From assembly GCA_039028795.1 (NCBI GenBank), contig JBCCHJ010000003.1, positions 62,001 through 126,000 on the forward strand: a DNA stretch of 64,000 nt, given 5' to 3'. This document shows positions 8,045-17,576 of this stretch, piece after piece. The notes beneath the pieces are model-generated. The model made no database searches. It saw nothing but the letters and a program-made list of their open reading frames with translations, and was not told the DNA's origin. The stretch comes from Thermohalobaculum sp039028795. GTDB lineage: Bacteria; Pseudomonadota; Alphaproteobacteria; Rhodobacterales; Rhodobacteraceae. Numbering within the stretch: position 1 is the stretch's first letter; each line of letters begins with the position of its first letter. A program made the translations under genes and the position numbers.

Positions 8045-8189
8045 GAGGCTCTCCTTTAATGATCCAATCAAAGCCGAAGATCTAGGTAAGGATAGGCCGC
8101 GGCTGGGGTAAAGACCATTGCATTGCTTCTTAGCGCTACGACGCATCTTCCGTTTGCACTTGCCATCCAAGTTCTGAAAGACTTCACGG

Positions 8190-9347
8190 ATGACACGCAT
8201 TCCAGATCGCGGCTTCCCTGTCGCTGAATTCCAAGACCGCACGACACGCGCCCAGGCCATGATGGCAGCCCAAGGGTTGGACGGCCTGCTGCTGATGACA
8301 GAGCCAGAGGTGCGGTACTTCAGCGGATTCCAGACTTTATTTTGGCAGAGTCCAACGCGGCCCTGGTTTCTGTTGGTTCCAGCCTCGGGCAAACCGATCG
8401 CGGTGATCCCGGAAATCGGTGCAGAATTGATGCGAATGACCTGGATCGAGGACATCCGGACCTGGGCCGCACCGAACCCAATCGACGATGGTGTCAGCCT
8501 CTTGATTGAAGCTCTTGCGGATCTGGGCTCGTTAATCGGTATTCTGAAAGGGCCGGAGACTTTGCTGCGGATGCCGTTGGCGGATTTCGAACGGCTCAAC
8601 GATGCCCTGCCCCGAACCAGATTCCTGGATGCCGCTCAGATCCTTCGGCAGATGCGGATTGTAAAATCTGCGGCAGAGATCGAAAAGCTGGCACATATCT
8701 GCGCCATCGGTTCGGCGACTTTTGACAAAGTGCCCGAAATTGCCCGGCCAAATCTGCCAGAAGCCGACGTTTTCCGCGCCTTCCGCCGCGAGGCACTGGC
8801 CCAGGGCGCGGACGACGCGCCCTATGTCGTCGGCGGAGCGGATCAAGGCGGCTATCGGGATATCATCTCTCCCCCTACTGACCGCCCGTTGCAAAGACGT
8901 GACATTCTGATGTTGGATACGGGCTGCGTTTGGGATGGCTACTTCTGTGACTTCGATCGGAACTTTGCGATTGGGGATGCGAATGACGCCTCGCGCCGGG
9001 CCTATGATGTGCTGTGGCGCGCGACCGAAGCGGGGATCGAAGCCGCAAGGCCCGGCGCGACGTGCCGGGATCTATTCCACGCGATGCGCGCCGTGATCCA
9101 AGAAATGGACCAAGGGTCCGGCGATGTGGGACGCCTGGGTCATGGGCTGGGTATGCAGCTGACCGAGTATCCTTCGCATGCGGCATGGGATGACACCGTG
9201 CTTCGGGAAAACATGGTGCTGACGCTCGAGCCTTCTTTGAGTTATGGCGATGGTCAGATGATGGTTCATGAAGAAGACGTCGTTGTGCAGGATGGCGCGC
9301 CCCGATTGCTGACCACGCGGGCGGCACCAGACCTGCCCGTGATATAG
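8190..9347 (+). CDS. M24-family metallohydrolase, Xaa-Pro peptidase-like (385 aa)
   Basis: This is a member of the pita-bread M24 family, with a creatinase-like N-terminal domain (about 1-160) and a C-terminal catalytic domain. All five metal ligands expected of a metallo-enzyme are present: D243 and D254 (LDTG...CDFDR), H318 (GHGLGM), E347 (LEPSL) and E362 (HEEDVVV). It is therefore more likely a peptidase or amide hydrolase than a metal-free creatinase. Ectoine hydrolases also belong here, but the other ectoine genes are absent. The downstream racemase-like gene starts 11 nt after its stop, so they form an operon, and the LysR gene at 10141-11061 probably controls it. Confidence 0.87.
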   Translation: MTRIPDRGFPVAEFQDRTTRAQAMMAAQGLDGLLLMTEPEVRYFSGFQTLFWQSPTRPWFLLVPASGKPIAVIPEIGAELMRMTWIEDIRTWAAPNPIDDGVSLLIEALADLGSLIGILKGPETLLRMPLADFERLNDALPRTRFLDAAQILRQMRIVKSAAEIEKLAHICAIGSATFDKVPEIARPNLPEADVFRAFRREALAQGADDAPYVVGGADQGGYRDIISPPTDRPLQRRDILMLDTGCVWDGYFCDFDRNFAIGDANDASRRAYDVLWRATEAGIEAARPGATCRDLFHAMRAVIQEMDQGSGDVGRLGHGLGMQLTEYPSHAAWDDTVLRENMVLTLEPSLSYGDGQMMVHEEDVVVQDGAPRLLTTRAAPDLPVI

Positions 9348-9358
9348 GAGCTTCGTAC

Positions 9359-10144
9359 ATGCATGTTCAGGGATCACCTGTCGTCTCGGCCAAATGGCAA
9401 CCGGAAATGGATGCCGGGCGGCACCACCGGGCGCGGCTCGGTTTTATTCTGATGTCGACAGATCCGGCTGCCGAAGCGGATTTTGCCGATATGGCGCCGG
9501 AAGGGGTTGCCGTTCATGTGACCCGATTGAAGACCAACGACTACACCACCACCGAAACCCTTGCCCGACATATCGATCATATGGCCGAAGCCGCTTCACG
9601 CCTGCAACCTGAAGCCAGGCCCGACATCGTAAGCTATCACTGCACAAGTGGATCGATCGTCCTTGGAGAGGAGCGTGTCTTCGAAGAAATTCGCAGAGGC
9701 GCCCCATGGGCGAAACCAATGTGCATCGTCACTGGCGTGGTCGACGCCTTGCAAGAACTGGGCGCCGAGAAAATCGTCATCGGCACGCCTTATCTAGACG
9801 ACATCAACACCGCCGAGGCTGACTTCATGGCGGCCAAGGGCTTTGAGATTCTGGACATTCAAGGCCTGAACATCGCCGATGGTGTAGATATGGGCCGGGT
9901 GACACCTGCTTACTGGAAAACCTTTGCTTTAGAGATCGATCGGCCCGATGCGGATGCAATCTTTCTGTCCTGCGGCGGCATTCGCGCGCTTGAGGTGGTG
10001 GAGGAGATCGAACAGGCTGCGGGGAAGCCTGTGATCACCAGCAATCAGGCGCAGTTTTGGAGTTGTCTGCGTCGCGCTGGGATCAATGACCGGCTGGAGG
10101 GTTTTGGCCAAATTTTTCAGCGCGATGGCGCGCTGTCCGGCTAA
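9359..10144 (+). CDS. Asp/Glu racemase superfamily, maleate isomerase or arylmalonate decarboxylase-like (261 aa)
   Basis: The fold is that of the cofactor-independent Asp/Glu racemase superfamily, in the branch with maleate cis-trans isomerase, arylmalonate decarboxylase and EutA. The two catalytic-cysteine positions are C95 (YHCTSGS) and C205 (LSCGGIR), and both are present as in maleate isomerase. An AGGAG site lies 9 nt before the ATG at 9359. It follows the M24 gene by 11 nt, and its stop overlaps the stop of the convergent LysR gene by 4 nt. The reaction could be isomerisation, racemisation or decarboxylation of a small dicarboxylate. I cannot decide between them. Confidence 0.85.
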   Translation: MHVQGSPVVSAKWQPEMDAGRHHRARLGFILMSTDPAAEADFADMAPEGVAVHVTRLKTNDYTTTETLARHIDHMAEAASRLQPEARPDIVSYHCTSGSIVLGEERVFEEIRRGAPWAKPMCIVTGVVDALQELGAEKIVIGTPYLDDINTAEADFMAAKGFEILDIQGLNIADGVDMGRVTPAYWKTFALEIDRPDADAIFLSCGGIRALEVVEEIEQAAGKPVITSNQAQFWSCLRRAGINDRLEGFGQIFQRDGALSG

Positions 10145-11061
10145 CTCAAATTTCCCATAAAGAGATCGCGATCACTGCGGATAGCTCGCGCAGCGAAATC
10201 CACTAGGGCGCGGACCCGAGCCGTGCGTCGAAGATCGCTGTGCAACAGCAACCAGATCGATCGGTCAGGTTGCAAGGTCGCGCCCGGCACTCGCGCCAAC
10301 CGGTCGTCTACATCGCCCATGAAACAGGGTAGAATGCTAATACCCATGCCTGCTGCCGCAGCCTCGCGCTGCAGCACACCTTCAGCGAAAATGTTGGTAA
10401 GGCGGGCCTTCGGAAACGGCGTCTGCCGCAGCCAGGCCGGGTCATTTTCCTTGTCCCATCCGATGACACTTGCCCCTTCCCCCTGGACTGCCACGGGATC
10501 GGGATGCGCCAATAGATAGTCCGGGGTTGCATAGAACGTTTTTACATATGTCAGAGCGCGCCGGCCGATTACGTCCTCGTCAATCTGATAGGCAATGCGA
10601 AAAGAAACGTCCGTTTCCGACCGTTGCAGATCCGAGATTTTATTGGTCACCAAGACGTCCAGATCGATCTGCGGATAAGCATCGCTGAATGCTGAAAAGA
10701 CTTTGCTGATGTATCCGAATGCCAAGACCGGGGCGATACTGACCCGCACCACCCCTGAGGGGTCATCGTCCAGGCCTGCAAGGCGTCGGCGGATGACATG
10801 GGCCTGAGTCTCCATCGGTACTGCAAGTTCGAATAGCTCTTCGCCCGGCTGGGTCAGCGTAAGACCTGAAGTCGCCCGGTCATACAGCCGAGAGCCAAGA
10901 TCTTTTTCCAGCGCCTTGATCGCGCGCGAAACCGTCGCGTGATTAACCCCCAAGGCGTCTGCTGCCGCCCGCAAACTGCCTGTGCGCGCAACCGTTAAAA
11001 AGACGCGCAACGCATCCCAGTCTTGTAGCGTTTCTGTCTGCGCCAATTGCAAGAACTCCAC
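10141..11061 (-). CDS. LysR-family transcriptional regulator (306 aa)
   Basis: This is a LysR-type regulator with an N-terminal winged helix-turn-helix (about residues 15-74, DALRVFLTVARTGSLRAAADALGVNHATVSRAIKALE) followed by a periplasmic-binding-protein-like effector domain. It is encoded convergently to the M24-racemase operon, with 4 nt shared at the stops. LysR proteins usually control a nearby gene set. The candidates are the M24-racemase operon and the divergent DUF427-DUF1684 pair. The 352-nt upstream gap contains an ATACCTC/GAGGTAT inverted repeat at 11135-11168. The effector is unknown. Confidence 0.93.
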   Translation of the reverse strand: MEFLQLAQTETLQDWDALRVFLTVARTGSLRAAADALGVNHATVSRAIKALEKDLGSRLYDRATSGLTLTQPGEELFELAVPMETQAHVIRRRLAGLDDDPSGVVRVSIAPVLAFGYISKVFSAFSDAYPQIDLDVLVTNKISDLQRSETDVSFRIAYQIDEDVIGRRALTYVKTFYATPDYLLAHPDPVAVQGEGASVIGWDKENDPAWLRQTPFPKARLTNIFAEGVLQREAAAAGMGISILPCFMGDVDDRLARVPGATLQPDRSIWLLLHSDLRRTARVRALVDFAARAIRSDRDLFMGNLS

Positions 11062-11413
11062 TTTGGAAGCATCGGATAGAATTCAATCCGCTCTGGCTCA
11101 TTTAGTGCTGTTCCGGATCGAATTCCAGGCGCATATACCTCGGACAGGCTCTAAAGCGCCGGAGGTATCAATTGGCCAAAGTAACGGTCACCAAAACGTG
11201 CCCTATGCTCAGGGATGGTCGATCTTGGGCTCAACGGAAACGGCTTCGGTTTCAATCCGAATCTGAAAGGATACCGTTCCCTCCCGGATGGCCAATCGGT
11301 TGGGCCAGGAGCGTTTTGGCGATGTGATTTGCCAGTTGGAAGAACTATGTCTGAGAAGAGATGAACGGTTGTCCGGCCTATTCAGAGACGGGCAAAATAG
11401 TGGGAGTCGGCGT
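11062..11413. other. Intergenic region upstream of the LysR and DUF427 genes
   Basis: This is a 352-nt divergent gap without a convincing gene. It holds a perfect 7-bp inverted repeat, ATACCTC at 11135-11141 and GAGGTAT at 11162-11168, separated by 20 nt. The repeat may be a regulator site or a hairpin. I see no RNA gene or clear terminator. Confidence 0.5.
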
Positions 11414-11845
11414 ATGAACAGCCAAATGAAAAACACCGAGACGCGATGGGTTGAAGAATTGCCGGACGGCACGATCCATAACCCGGCGAATGCGTGGCAT
11501 TTTATGCGGATCAAACCGGTCGCGGGAACGGTTCGGGTGACACGGGATGCCGAAGTTTTGGCCGAAAGCGCGGGTGCTGTCAGACTGATCGAGGTCGGTC
11601 GGGATTTCTATGACCCAGTGATCTATCTGCCTAGGTCCGATGTCTTGGTGGAGTTGGTCGATAGCCCCGAAACAACGCATTGTCCGTTGAAAGGTGACGC
11701 AATCTACTTTGATCTGGCTTCTGACGAAGTCACCGTTTCCAAGATTGCGTGGAGCTATCCTGACCCTTTTCCGTTCGCGGCAGAGATCACGCTGATGATC
11801 GCTTTCTTTCCGCAGCACGTGACGATCGAGGAGCGCCCCTTTTGA
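11414..11845 (+). CDS. DUF427 domain protein (143 aa)
   Basis: The sequence matches the DUF427 pattern: RVTRDAEVLAESAGAVRLIE, then YLPRSDV, then THCPLKGDAIYFDL, and a C-terminal AWSYPDPFPFAAEI. Function in this widespread family is not established. I chose the ATG at 11414 because GGGAG lies 7-8 nt upstream. An in-frame extension back to 11288 is not family-like. The stop TGA overlaps the TTG start of the DUF1684 gene, so the two are coupled. Confidence 0.82.
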   Translation: MNSQMKNTETRWVEELPDGTIHNPANAWHFMRIKPVAGTVRVTRDAEVLAESAGAVRLIEVGRDFYDPVIYLPRSDVLVELVDSPETTHCPLKGDAIYFDLASDEVTVSKIAWSYPDPFPFAAEITLMIAFFPQHVTIEERPF

Positions 11846-12498
11846 ACATCAATGTTTCTCCGCGGGCGCAGCGAATTGCGGTTTATGCTGGCCCCGAGCA
11901 TCTGGCACTGGCCGACTGGCGCAGGCGCGTGAATGCGCTTTACGCCAAAGTTCGCGGCATCGAAAGTGGTCGGGAGGCCTGGATGTATTGGCATCAGACC
12001 AGGTCGGCTTTGTTCAAACACCACCCGATGAGCCCTTTACCGGTAGAGGCGCGATCTGATTTCGAGACGATCCCTGTTTTCGAATACGATCCGTCGCTGC
12101 GATGCGAAGTCGAAACCAAGCCCGTTCATGGCCCGGATCAAAAGGTCGACGTCGGCGCAGATGGCACATTGTCCAGAAGACCGATTTTTCGAACCCTTGG
12201 TCTCTACGAACGATTTGGCGCGGAACTCACCGTGTATTGGATCAGCGGATATGGCGGCGGCCTGTTCCTACCATTCACAGATGCAAGTTCAGGCCTGCAG
12301 ACCTATGGTGGTGGGCGCTATCTTCTGGACGCGATTAAGGGCGCAGATCTGGGTCAAACCGAACATGGCGACCTGATCCTGGATTTCAACTTTGCCTATA
12401 ATCCGTCCTGCGCCTTAAACGATGCCTATGTCTGCCCATTGGCACCGGCAGAGAACCGATTGCCGCAAGCCATCCTGGGCGGCGAAAGACTAAATTAG
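11842..12498 (+). CDS. DUF1684 family protein (218 aa), TTG start
   Basis: The C-terminal half carries the DUF1684 signature: GGGLFLPFTDASSG, TYGGGRYLLD, LDFNFAYNPSCA and CPLAPAENRLP. The family is cytoplasmic and of unknown function. The only sensible start is a TTG at 11842-11844, which forms a TTGA overlap with the preceding DUF427 stop. A GGAG lies about 8 nt before it. This makes expression dependent on DUF427 translation. The convergent GYD gene ends 16 nt downstream. Confidence 0.82.
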   Translation: MNINVSPRAQRIAVYAGPEHLALADWRRRVNALYAKVRGIESGREAWMYWHQTRSALFKHHPMSPLPVEARSDFETIPVFEYDPSLRCEVETKPVHGPDQKVDVGADGTLSRRPIFRTLGLYERFGAELTVYWISGYGGGLFLPFTDASSGLQTYGGGRYLLDAIKGADLGQTEHGDLILDFNFAYNPSCALNDAYVCPLAPAENRLPQAILGGERLN

Positions 12499-12514
12499 CA
12501 AGAGAGACAGATTA

Positions 12515-12856
12515 CTATTTATCCGCTGGTGCGTACTCGGTCGGCGTCTCGTGCGCGAGTTTCAGCGAAGTAACGAGGTCATCGCTTTCCATTAGCGGGA
12601 CGGTCTTTGAATACTTTGCCAGCCCGTAGGAATCTGTCAGATGCAGGTTTGCTGCCAGAGCTTTGTCGTCGGGCATGCGGTAGATATAGACCATGTCGTA
12701 TTCGCCATAGGATCCATATTGCGCGATCGGCGTCCCGCCAAAATCAGCGATTGCCTTGCGATGGATTGCTGCGCGGTCTCGGGTGTGATCGTTGGCCACC
12801 ATTGCGGCTTTCTGATCGTTTTCGTACTTCACCATGTAAAGAACCAGAACGCTCAT
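12515..12856 (-). CDS. GYD domain protein (113 aa)
   Basis: This is a short ferredoxin-like alpha/beta protein of the GYD family (GSYGEYDMVYIYRMPDDKAL motif). The family is often found next to amidohydrolase or hydantoinase genes, and its function is unknown. It follows hyuB by 12 nt on the same strand and is the last gene of the minus-strand run that starts at 21321. The ATG at 12854-12856 is preceded by a GGAGTTC site. It may be a small accessory or regulatory subunit for the hydantoinase, but that is inferred only from position. Confidence 0.8.
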   Translation of the reverse strand: MSVLVLYMVKYENDQKAAMVANDHTRDRAAIHRKAIADFGGTPIAQYGSYGEYDMVYIYRMPDDKALAANLHLTDSYGLAKYSKTVPLMESDDLVTSLKLAHETPTEYAPADK

Positions 12857-12868
12857 ATTAGAACTCCT

Positions 12869-14503
12869 TCATTCGGAATTTTTTGTCAGACCAAGCTCAC
12901 TATCAATGGCTTGCATCCGGGTAGGCCGAATATCCGGGTCGCCATATCCGCCACCACCGCCAGTCCTGACCACCAGGAGGTCGCCTTTTTCAACCTGGCG
13001 TCCGGTCTTGGACCTCAGTGTGATCTTGTCGTCCCCGCGTTCGATATGTGTCTCGGCCGGGGCGCCACTTTCACCACCGAATAGCCCCTCAGCCGGGCGG
13101 GTAAAGCGGTCGCCATAGGTGGCGAAGGTCACTCCATCCTGCAGAATGCGATAGGATCTCTCGAATCCCAAGCCACCCCGCCGGGCACCCGCGCCGCCAG
13201 ATCCCGAACGCAGGGCGTAGTTCTCGACCCGCACAAAGGGATAGTCCATTTCCAGCGACTCGATCGGGATGTTCGCGCAATTGGACAGTGGACTGTCGAC
13301 CCCGTCGCAGCCGTCGTTTTCCTGACCGGCTCCGTATCCGCCACCCAAGATCTCTAGATAGATGTTGTATCCGTCAGGCCCCAAATGACTTAGACAGACC
13401 GGAGTCGTCGTATCATAGCCTTCCGCCATAACCCGGTCTGGCACCACCTGGGCCAGAGCTTTCATCACGGCGTTGAACACCCGATAGCTTGGCAGCAACC
13501 GGGCGCGCACGGGCGCTGGCGGCTTCGGGTTCAGCACGGATCCGAACGGAGCCTCGACAGTGATCACTCGTGAAACACCATCGTTGAACGGAATGTCGGG
13601 ATCGGTCAGCACCGATTTTGCACAAGCGATCGCTGCAGCGAAGGTGGACGCGAAAGGGTTGTTCAAGTTTGTCGCAACCTGGGTGTCCGTGCCATCAAAG
13701 CTTATATGGATACTGTCACCTTGGATTTCGACCTGGGCGCGGATCAGCACAGGTGTCTCGCCAATCCCGTCGTCGTCCATGGCCGCCTCGGCCTGATACA
13801 CGCCATTGGGTAGCCCAGAAATCGCGGCACGCATCCGACGCTCGGAATATCTGAGCATCTCGTCCATCGCGCCGATCAACACGTCGCGACCGTACCGGTC
13901 GGCGAGGGCCTGTAGGCGTTTCGAACCGATAGTGTTTGCGGCGAACTGGGCGTTCAGGTCGCCTATCGTAGCCTCCGGCATCCGAACATTCGCAGCGATC
14001 ATCCGCTGGAAAGATCCGCCATTCCAATCCCGCTCGATATTGTATTTCGACGGTGGGAAGATGATGCCCTCTTGATGGACGTCATCTGCATTGGGATTCA
14101 ATCCGGGGGCCCCACCTCCGAGATCGATGTGATGGACGACCGAGGCGCTGAACCCCAGCAATTCCCCGTCATGGAAGATGGGTGAAAACAGGAAGATGTC
14201 CTGAATGTGCTGCCCGCCATGATAGGGGTCGTTGTTGATGAAGAAATCGCCGTCTTCCAGCGTCTCCGGCGGATAATGCTCTAGACAAGGCGCCAAGGTG
14301 TGAGAGATCGAGCCAAGCTGGATCGGGATCAGTTCTGCCTGCGCCACTACGCGACCATTCCGGTCAATTATGGCGGCAGAGCAATCCTGCGCTTCCCGCA
14401 CAATGGGCGAATGCGCACAACGGATCAGCTTGGTCCCCATTTCATGCGACGCAGCGATGACTGATCGGGTTATTATCGCCTGCTCAATGCTGGACACAGA
14501 CAT
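12869..14503 (-). CDS. hyuB: Hydantoinase B / oxoprolinase-type subunit (544 aa)
   Basis: This is the beta subunit of an ATP-dependent hydantoinase, 5-oxoprolinase or acetone/acetophenone-carboxylase-type enzyme. The family motif FINNDPYHGGQHIQDIFLFSPIF is present near residue 88 onward, and the C-terminus carries the glycine-rich GGGGGYGDP. It pairs with HyuA, whose stop lies 3 nt upstream of this start. Possible substrates are N-methylhydantoin, hydantoin, 5-oxoproline or related lactams. The sequence does not tell which. A link to sarcosine production through N-methylhydantoin would fit the sox genes elsewhere in the window, but it is speculative. Confidence 0.92.
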   Translation of the reverse strand: MSVSSIEQAIITRSVIAASHEMGTKLIRCAHSPIVREAQDCSAAIIDRNGRVVAQAELIPIQLGSISHTLAPCLEHYPPETLEDGDFFINNDPYHGGQHIQDIFLFSPIFHDGELLGFSASVVHHIDLGGGAPGLNPNADDVHQEGIIFPPSKYNIERDWNGGSFQRMIAANVRMPEATIGDLNAQFAANTIGSKRLQALADRYGRDVLIGAMDEMLRYSERRMRAAISGLPNGVYQAEAAMDDDGIGETPVLIRAQVEIQGDSIHISFDGTDTQVATNLNNPFASTFAAAIACAKSVLTDPDIPFNDGVSRVITVEAPFGSVLNPKPPAPVRARLLPSYRVFNAVMKALAQVVPDRVMAEGYDTTTPVCLSHLGPDGYNIYLEILGGGYGAGQENDGCDGVDSPLSNCANIPIESLEMDYPFVRVENYALRSGSGGAGARRGGLGFERSYRILQDGVTFATYGDRFTRPAEGLFGGESGAPAETHIERGDDKITLRSKTGRQVEKGDLLVVRTGGGGGYGDPDIRPTRMQAIDSELGLTKNSE

Positions 14504-14506
14504 TGG

Positions 14507-16519
14507 TTATGCCTCCCTATTTAGGATCAAGGCATCGCCCGCATCGCGTCGGACCTGCCAGCCCGGCGGGGCATAGATGGTCGAGGTACCGTCCTCGACC
14601 AAGATAGGTCCGGGCATAGGTTCGCCTGGGACAGCATTGCGCGGCAGAATACGGCAATCACGCTGCATTCCGCCTTCGGTAATATCGATGTTGCGCTCGG
14701 CTATGCCATCAATGTTCGAGTGATCACGGAACTCAGGAAACGCTTGGGCTTTGGCGCTGGCGCCGATGCGGAACGAAACGATCTCGACTGGATCGCCAGG
14801 CGGTTTCGAAAACTCGAAAACCCGATGGTGGGCATCGGCGAAAGCTTGGATGAGACCTTCAGCTGTCAACGTGCCTGGGTCCGCGGTCAACGGCACCGAA
14901 ACTTCGAAGGCTTGGCCAACATAGCGCATTTCTAGAATGTGCTGAAAGTGGAGCGGATCCGTTATGCCAACGTCATGCATGTAAGCGGCCGCCTCGTCGC
15001 GTAGGGCGGTCAACCGGTTCAGCACCGTCTGCATGGACCCTTCTTCCACTCGGATCCGATCCGTACGTGCGCGGTAATGGACAAAGTCTGACATCAACAA
15101 TCCGGCCGCGGACAGAACGCCCGCATTGGCGGGAACTACCACTGTTTCGATGCCAAGTTCCTCGGCAACCCTGGCGGCGTGTAATGGGCCAGCTCCGCCG
15201 AAAGGCACCAGCGCAAAGTCCCGGGGATCGCGTCCTCGTTCGGTTGAGACTTGTTGGATTGCGCGCACAATGTTCGATTCAGCAATTTGGATGATACTGT
15301 CGGCCATCTGCTGTGACGTGAGGTTCAGCTGATCACAATGGCGGGCGATGGCAGCCTCAGCCGCTAAGATATCCACCTGCATCTGCCCGCCCAGGAATGA
15401 ACCCGCCTGCAGCGTCCCGCGAACCAGATGTGCATCAGTCACCGTCGCGTCCGTGCCGCCGCGCATATAGCTGGCCGGGCCCGGATCTGCCCCCGCTGAT
15501 TGCGGGCCAACACGCAAGAGACCGCCATCATCGATCCAAGCGATCGACCCTCCGCCAGCGCCGACCGTCACGATATCGATAACCGGTGTCCGCACTGGCA
15601 GGCCGTCGATTTCTGTTTGCGGTGCCAGATCCGGGACCCCGTCCGAAATCAGCGAAACATCAGTGCTGGTCCCACCCATATCCAGCGTGATGATATTGTC
15701 GAAGCCCGCACGCCCGGCGAGCCCCAGCGCACCCATCACACCTGCGGCGGGGCCAGAGAAAAGAGCAGAGATCGCGTTCTTCGCCATCGCCTCGGCGGGC
15801 ATGCGCCCTCCGTTCGATTGCATGATCGAGAACCGGCCCTGAAACCCACGGACATCCAAGGTCTGCGACAAGCGGTTCAAATAACCTTCGATCACCGGCT
15901 GGACATAGGCCGCCAGGGCAGTGGTCGAGGCCCGCTCGTATTCTCGGAACTCCCTGGACACATGGCAAGAACAGGTCACCGGTAGATCCGGGGCGCACCG
16001 TGCGACGATTTCTGCAATCTGGTGTTCGTGATCCGCGTTCACATAAGAGTGCAACAAGCAGATCGCGATGGCATCGTATTCTGCGCCCTCCAGGAACGTA
16101 TTGATCCGCGCTTCGGTTTTCTCTTGATCCAACGGTTTGACAACGGTCCCGTCTGCAGAGACCCGCTCTGCGATTTCACAAACAGCGTTGCGATCGACGA
16201 TCGGTACAGTCTTTTGATAGTGCAGATCATAGATCGCCCGTCGGTCATGGCGTTGCAGCGCAAAGAGATCCCGGGTTCCTTCCGTTACGAAGACACCCAC
16301 ACGCCCGCCCTTTCGTTCCAGGACTGCGTTGGTTGCAACGGTCGATCCGTGTACCAGGTCTTCGACTTCGGCCAGATTGATGCCAGCAGCCTCGATCGCG
16401 TGGACCGCACCGCGATCCGGCGCATCAGGCGTGCTGGGCACCTTGGCCGAACGGATAACGCCGTCGCGGACTTCGATCAAATCCGTGAATGTTCCACCAA
16501 CTTCGATACCTACGCGCAT
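14507..16519 (-). CDS. hyuA: Hydantoinase A / oxoprolinase-type ATP-binding subunit (670 aa)
   Basis: This is the alpha subunit of the hydantoinase/oxoprolinase family, with an actin-like ATPase fold. The N-terminal GIEVGGTFTDL and the central LDMGGTSTDVSLI are the two phosphate-binding loops, and FGGAGPLHAARVAEELG is also conserved. The length is about 670 residues, normal for the family. The ATG at 16517-16519 lies 78 nt after the hydroxypyruvate-reductase stop, and the gene is followed by hyuB after 3 nt. The enzyme would hydrolyse a lactam or hydantoin ring with ATP. Confidence 0.93.
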   Translation of the reverse strand: MRVGIEVGGTFTDLIEVRDGVIRSAKVPSTPDAPDRGAVHAIEAAGINLAEVEDLVHGSTVATNAVLERKGGRVGVFVTEGTRDLFALQRHDRRAIYDLHYQKTVPIVDRNAVCEIAERVSADGTVVKPLDQEKTEARINTFLEGAEYDAIAICLLHSYVNADHEHQIAEIVARCAPDLPVTCSCHVSREFREYERASTTALAAYVQPVIEGYLNRLSQTLDVRGFQGRFSIMQSNGGRMPAEAMAKNAISALFSGPAAGVMGALGLAGRAGFDNIITLDMGGTSTDVSLISDGVPDLAPQTEIDGLPVRTPVIDIVTVGAGGGSIAWIDDGGLLRVGPQSAGADPGPASYMRGGTDATVTDAHLVRGTLQAGSFLGGQMQVDILAAEAAIARHCDQLNLTSQQMADSIIQIAESNIVRAIQQVSTERGRDPRDFALVPFGGAGPLHAARVAEELGIETVVVPANAGVLSAAGLLMSDFVHYRARTDRIRVEEGSMQTVLNRLTALRDEAAAYMHDVGITDPLHFQHILEMRYVGQAFEVSVPLTADPGTLTAEGLIQAFADAHHRVFEFSKPPGDPVEIVSFRIGASAKAQAFPEFRDHSNIDGIAERNIDITEGGMQRDCRILPRNAVPGEPMPGPILVEDGTSTIYAPPGWQVRRDAGDALILNREA

Positions 16520-16597
16520 GCATGCCCCGGGTCTTGCAGACCCGATTGACGCCCCGGTGTCCCGGCGAAGTCAAGGAGCATCAGAAATTGCAGGTGT

Positions 16598-17554
16598 TCA
16601 GGCGATCCGATTGGACGGTTTACCCGCGTGGTAGTTTTCGATTGACGCCAGCACCTGATCCCATACTTCGATCTGTGCTTCGTCGGATGCCCAAGCTGTA
16701 TGCGGAGTGACGATCACATTGGGACGTTCAAGGATTCCCATCAGCGGATTGTCCGCGCTGGGCGGCTCGGATGTCAAACAATCGAACCCAACGCCTGCTA
16801 TTTGCCCCGCATCCAGCGCCGCGACCAGATCGGCTTCGTTCACAAGACCACCGCGGCCGCAATTGATGATCAGAGGCTTCTTTGTCATCTTTGCGAATTC
16901 CGGCGCGGCCAGAACATCGCGGGTCGCAGGTGTCAGGGGTGCATGCACCGTAAGGATATCGGATCGCTGCAAAGTTTCTTCGAAAGGCGTGTAGAGAGGA
17001 CCCAACCCATCGACGCCTTTATGCGCTGCAAAGAGCGTGGTCATCCCAAATGCCTGCCCTATGCGCGCCACGCCTTGGCCGATCACGCCTTCGCCAATGA
17101 TGCCGAGCGTCTGGCCGCGCAGGTCGTTGATCGGAAAATCAAAGAAGCAGAATTGCGCAGCTTCCTGCCAGCGCCCATCGATGACGGCCTGGCGATAACC
17201 GACAATACCGCGCCTGAGGCCAAGGATCATGGCAAAGACATGTTCAGGAACGGTCGTATGGGCATAGCCCCGAACGTTGGAGACGATGATATCACGATCC
17301 TTGCAGGCCGGGATATCGAAGGCATCATATCCGGTCGCTGGAATTGTAATCATTTTCAAATCCGGCAGGGCTTCTATGTGTTCCCGTCGGATACCGACCT
17401 TGTTGCTAACTGCGATCTCTGCCCCTTGTAATCGTTCAACGATCTGATCCGATGACGTTCGGTCATGCTCGACCCATTCGTGATCGAATGATGGCTTCGT
17501 CAATGGGATCTGCGGCGCCATCGTCGATCGGTCCAGGAAAACGATACGGGACAT
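16598..17554 (-). CDS. D-2-hydroxyacid dehydrogenase, probable hydroxypyruvate reductase (318 aa)
   Basis: This is an NAD(P)-dependent D-2-hydroxyacid dehydrogenase. The dinucleotide loop is LGIIGEGVIGQG, and the catalytic residues are visible as Arg in NCGRGGLV, Glu in CLTSEPP and His in TPHTAW. Next to SHMT and serine-glyoxylate aminotransferase it is best explained as hydroxypyruvate reductase (glycerate dehydrogenase, serine-cycle hprA type), reducing hydroxypyruvate to D-glycerate. I chose the ATG at 17552-17554 with an AAAGG site upstream. An 8-residue longer start is possible. A strong hairpin with a T-run lies 23 nt upstream of the start, so expression relative to the aminotransferase may be reduced. 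Confidence 0.88.
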   Translation of the reverse strand: MSRIVFLDRSTMAPQIPLTKPSFDHEWVEHDRTSSDQIVERLQGAEIAVSNKVGIRREHIEALPDLKMITIPATGYDAFDIPACKDRDIIVSNVRGYAHTTVPEHVFAMILGLRRGIVGYRQAVIDGRWQEAAQFCFFDFPINDLRGQTLGIIGEGVIGQGVARIGQAFGMTTLFAAHKGVDGLGPLYTPFEETLQRSDILTVHAPLTPATRDVLAAPEFAKMTKKPLIINCGRGGLVNEADLVAALDAGQIAGVGFDCLTSEPPSADNPLMGILERPNVIVTPHTAWASDEAQIEVWDQVLASIENYHAGKPSNRIA

Positions 17555-17576
17555 TGAACAGCCCTTTCTGGTGGTC

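Noticed and set aside
8045..8599. N-terminal extension of the class II aldolase
   Set aside because: It is antisense to the M24 gene, and a strong AAAGGAG site marks the ATG at 8042-8044.
8190..10144. Ectoine-degradation eut/doe operon
   Set aside because: Only M24 and EutA-like family members are present; the characteristic deacetylase, EutB/EutC and transport genes are missing, and the M24 protein is not closely ectoine-hydrolase-like by eye.
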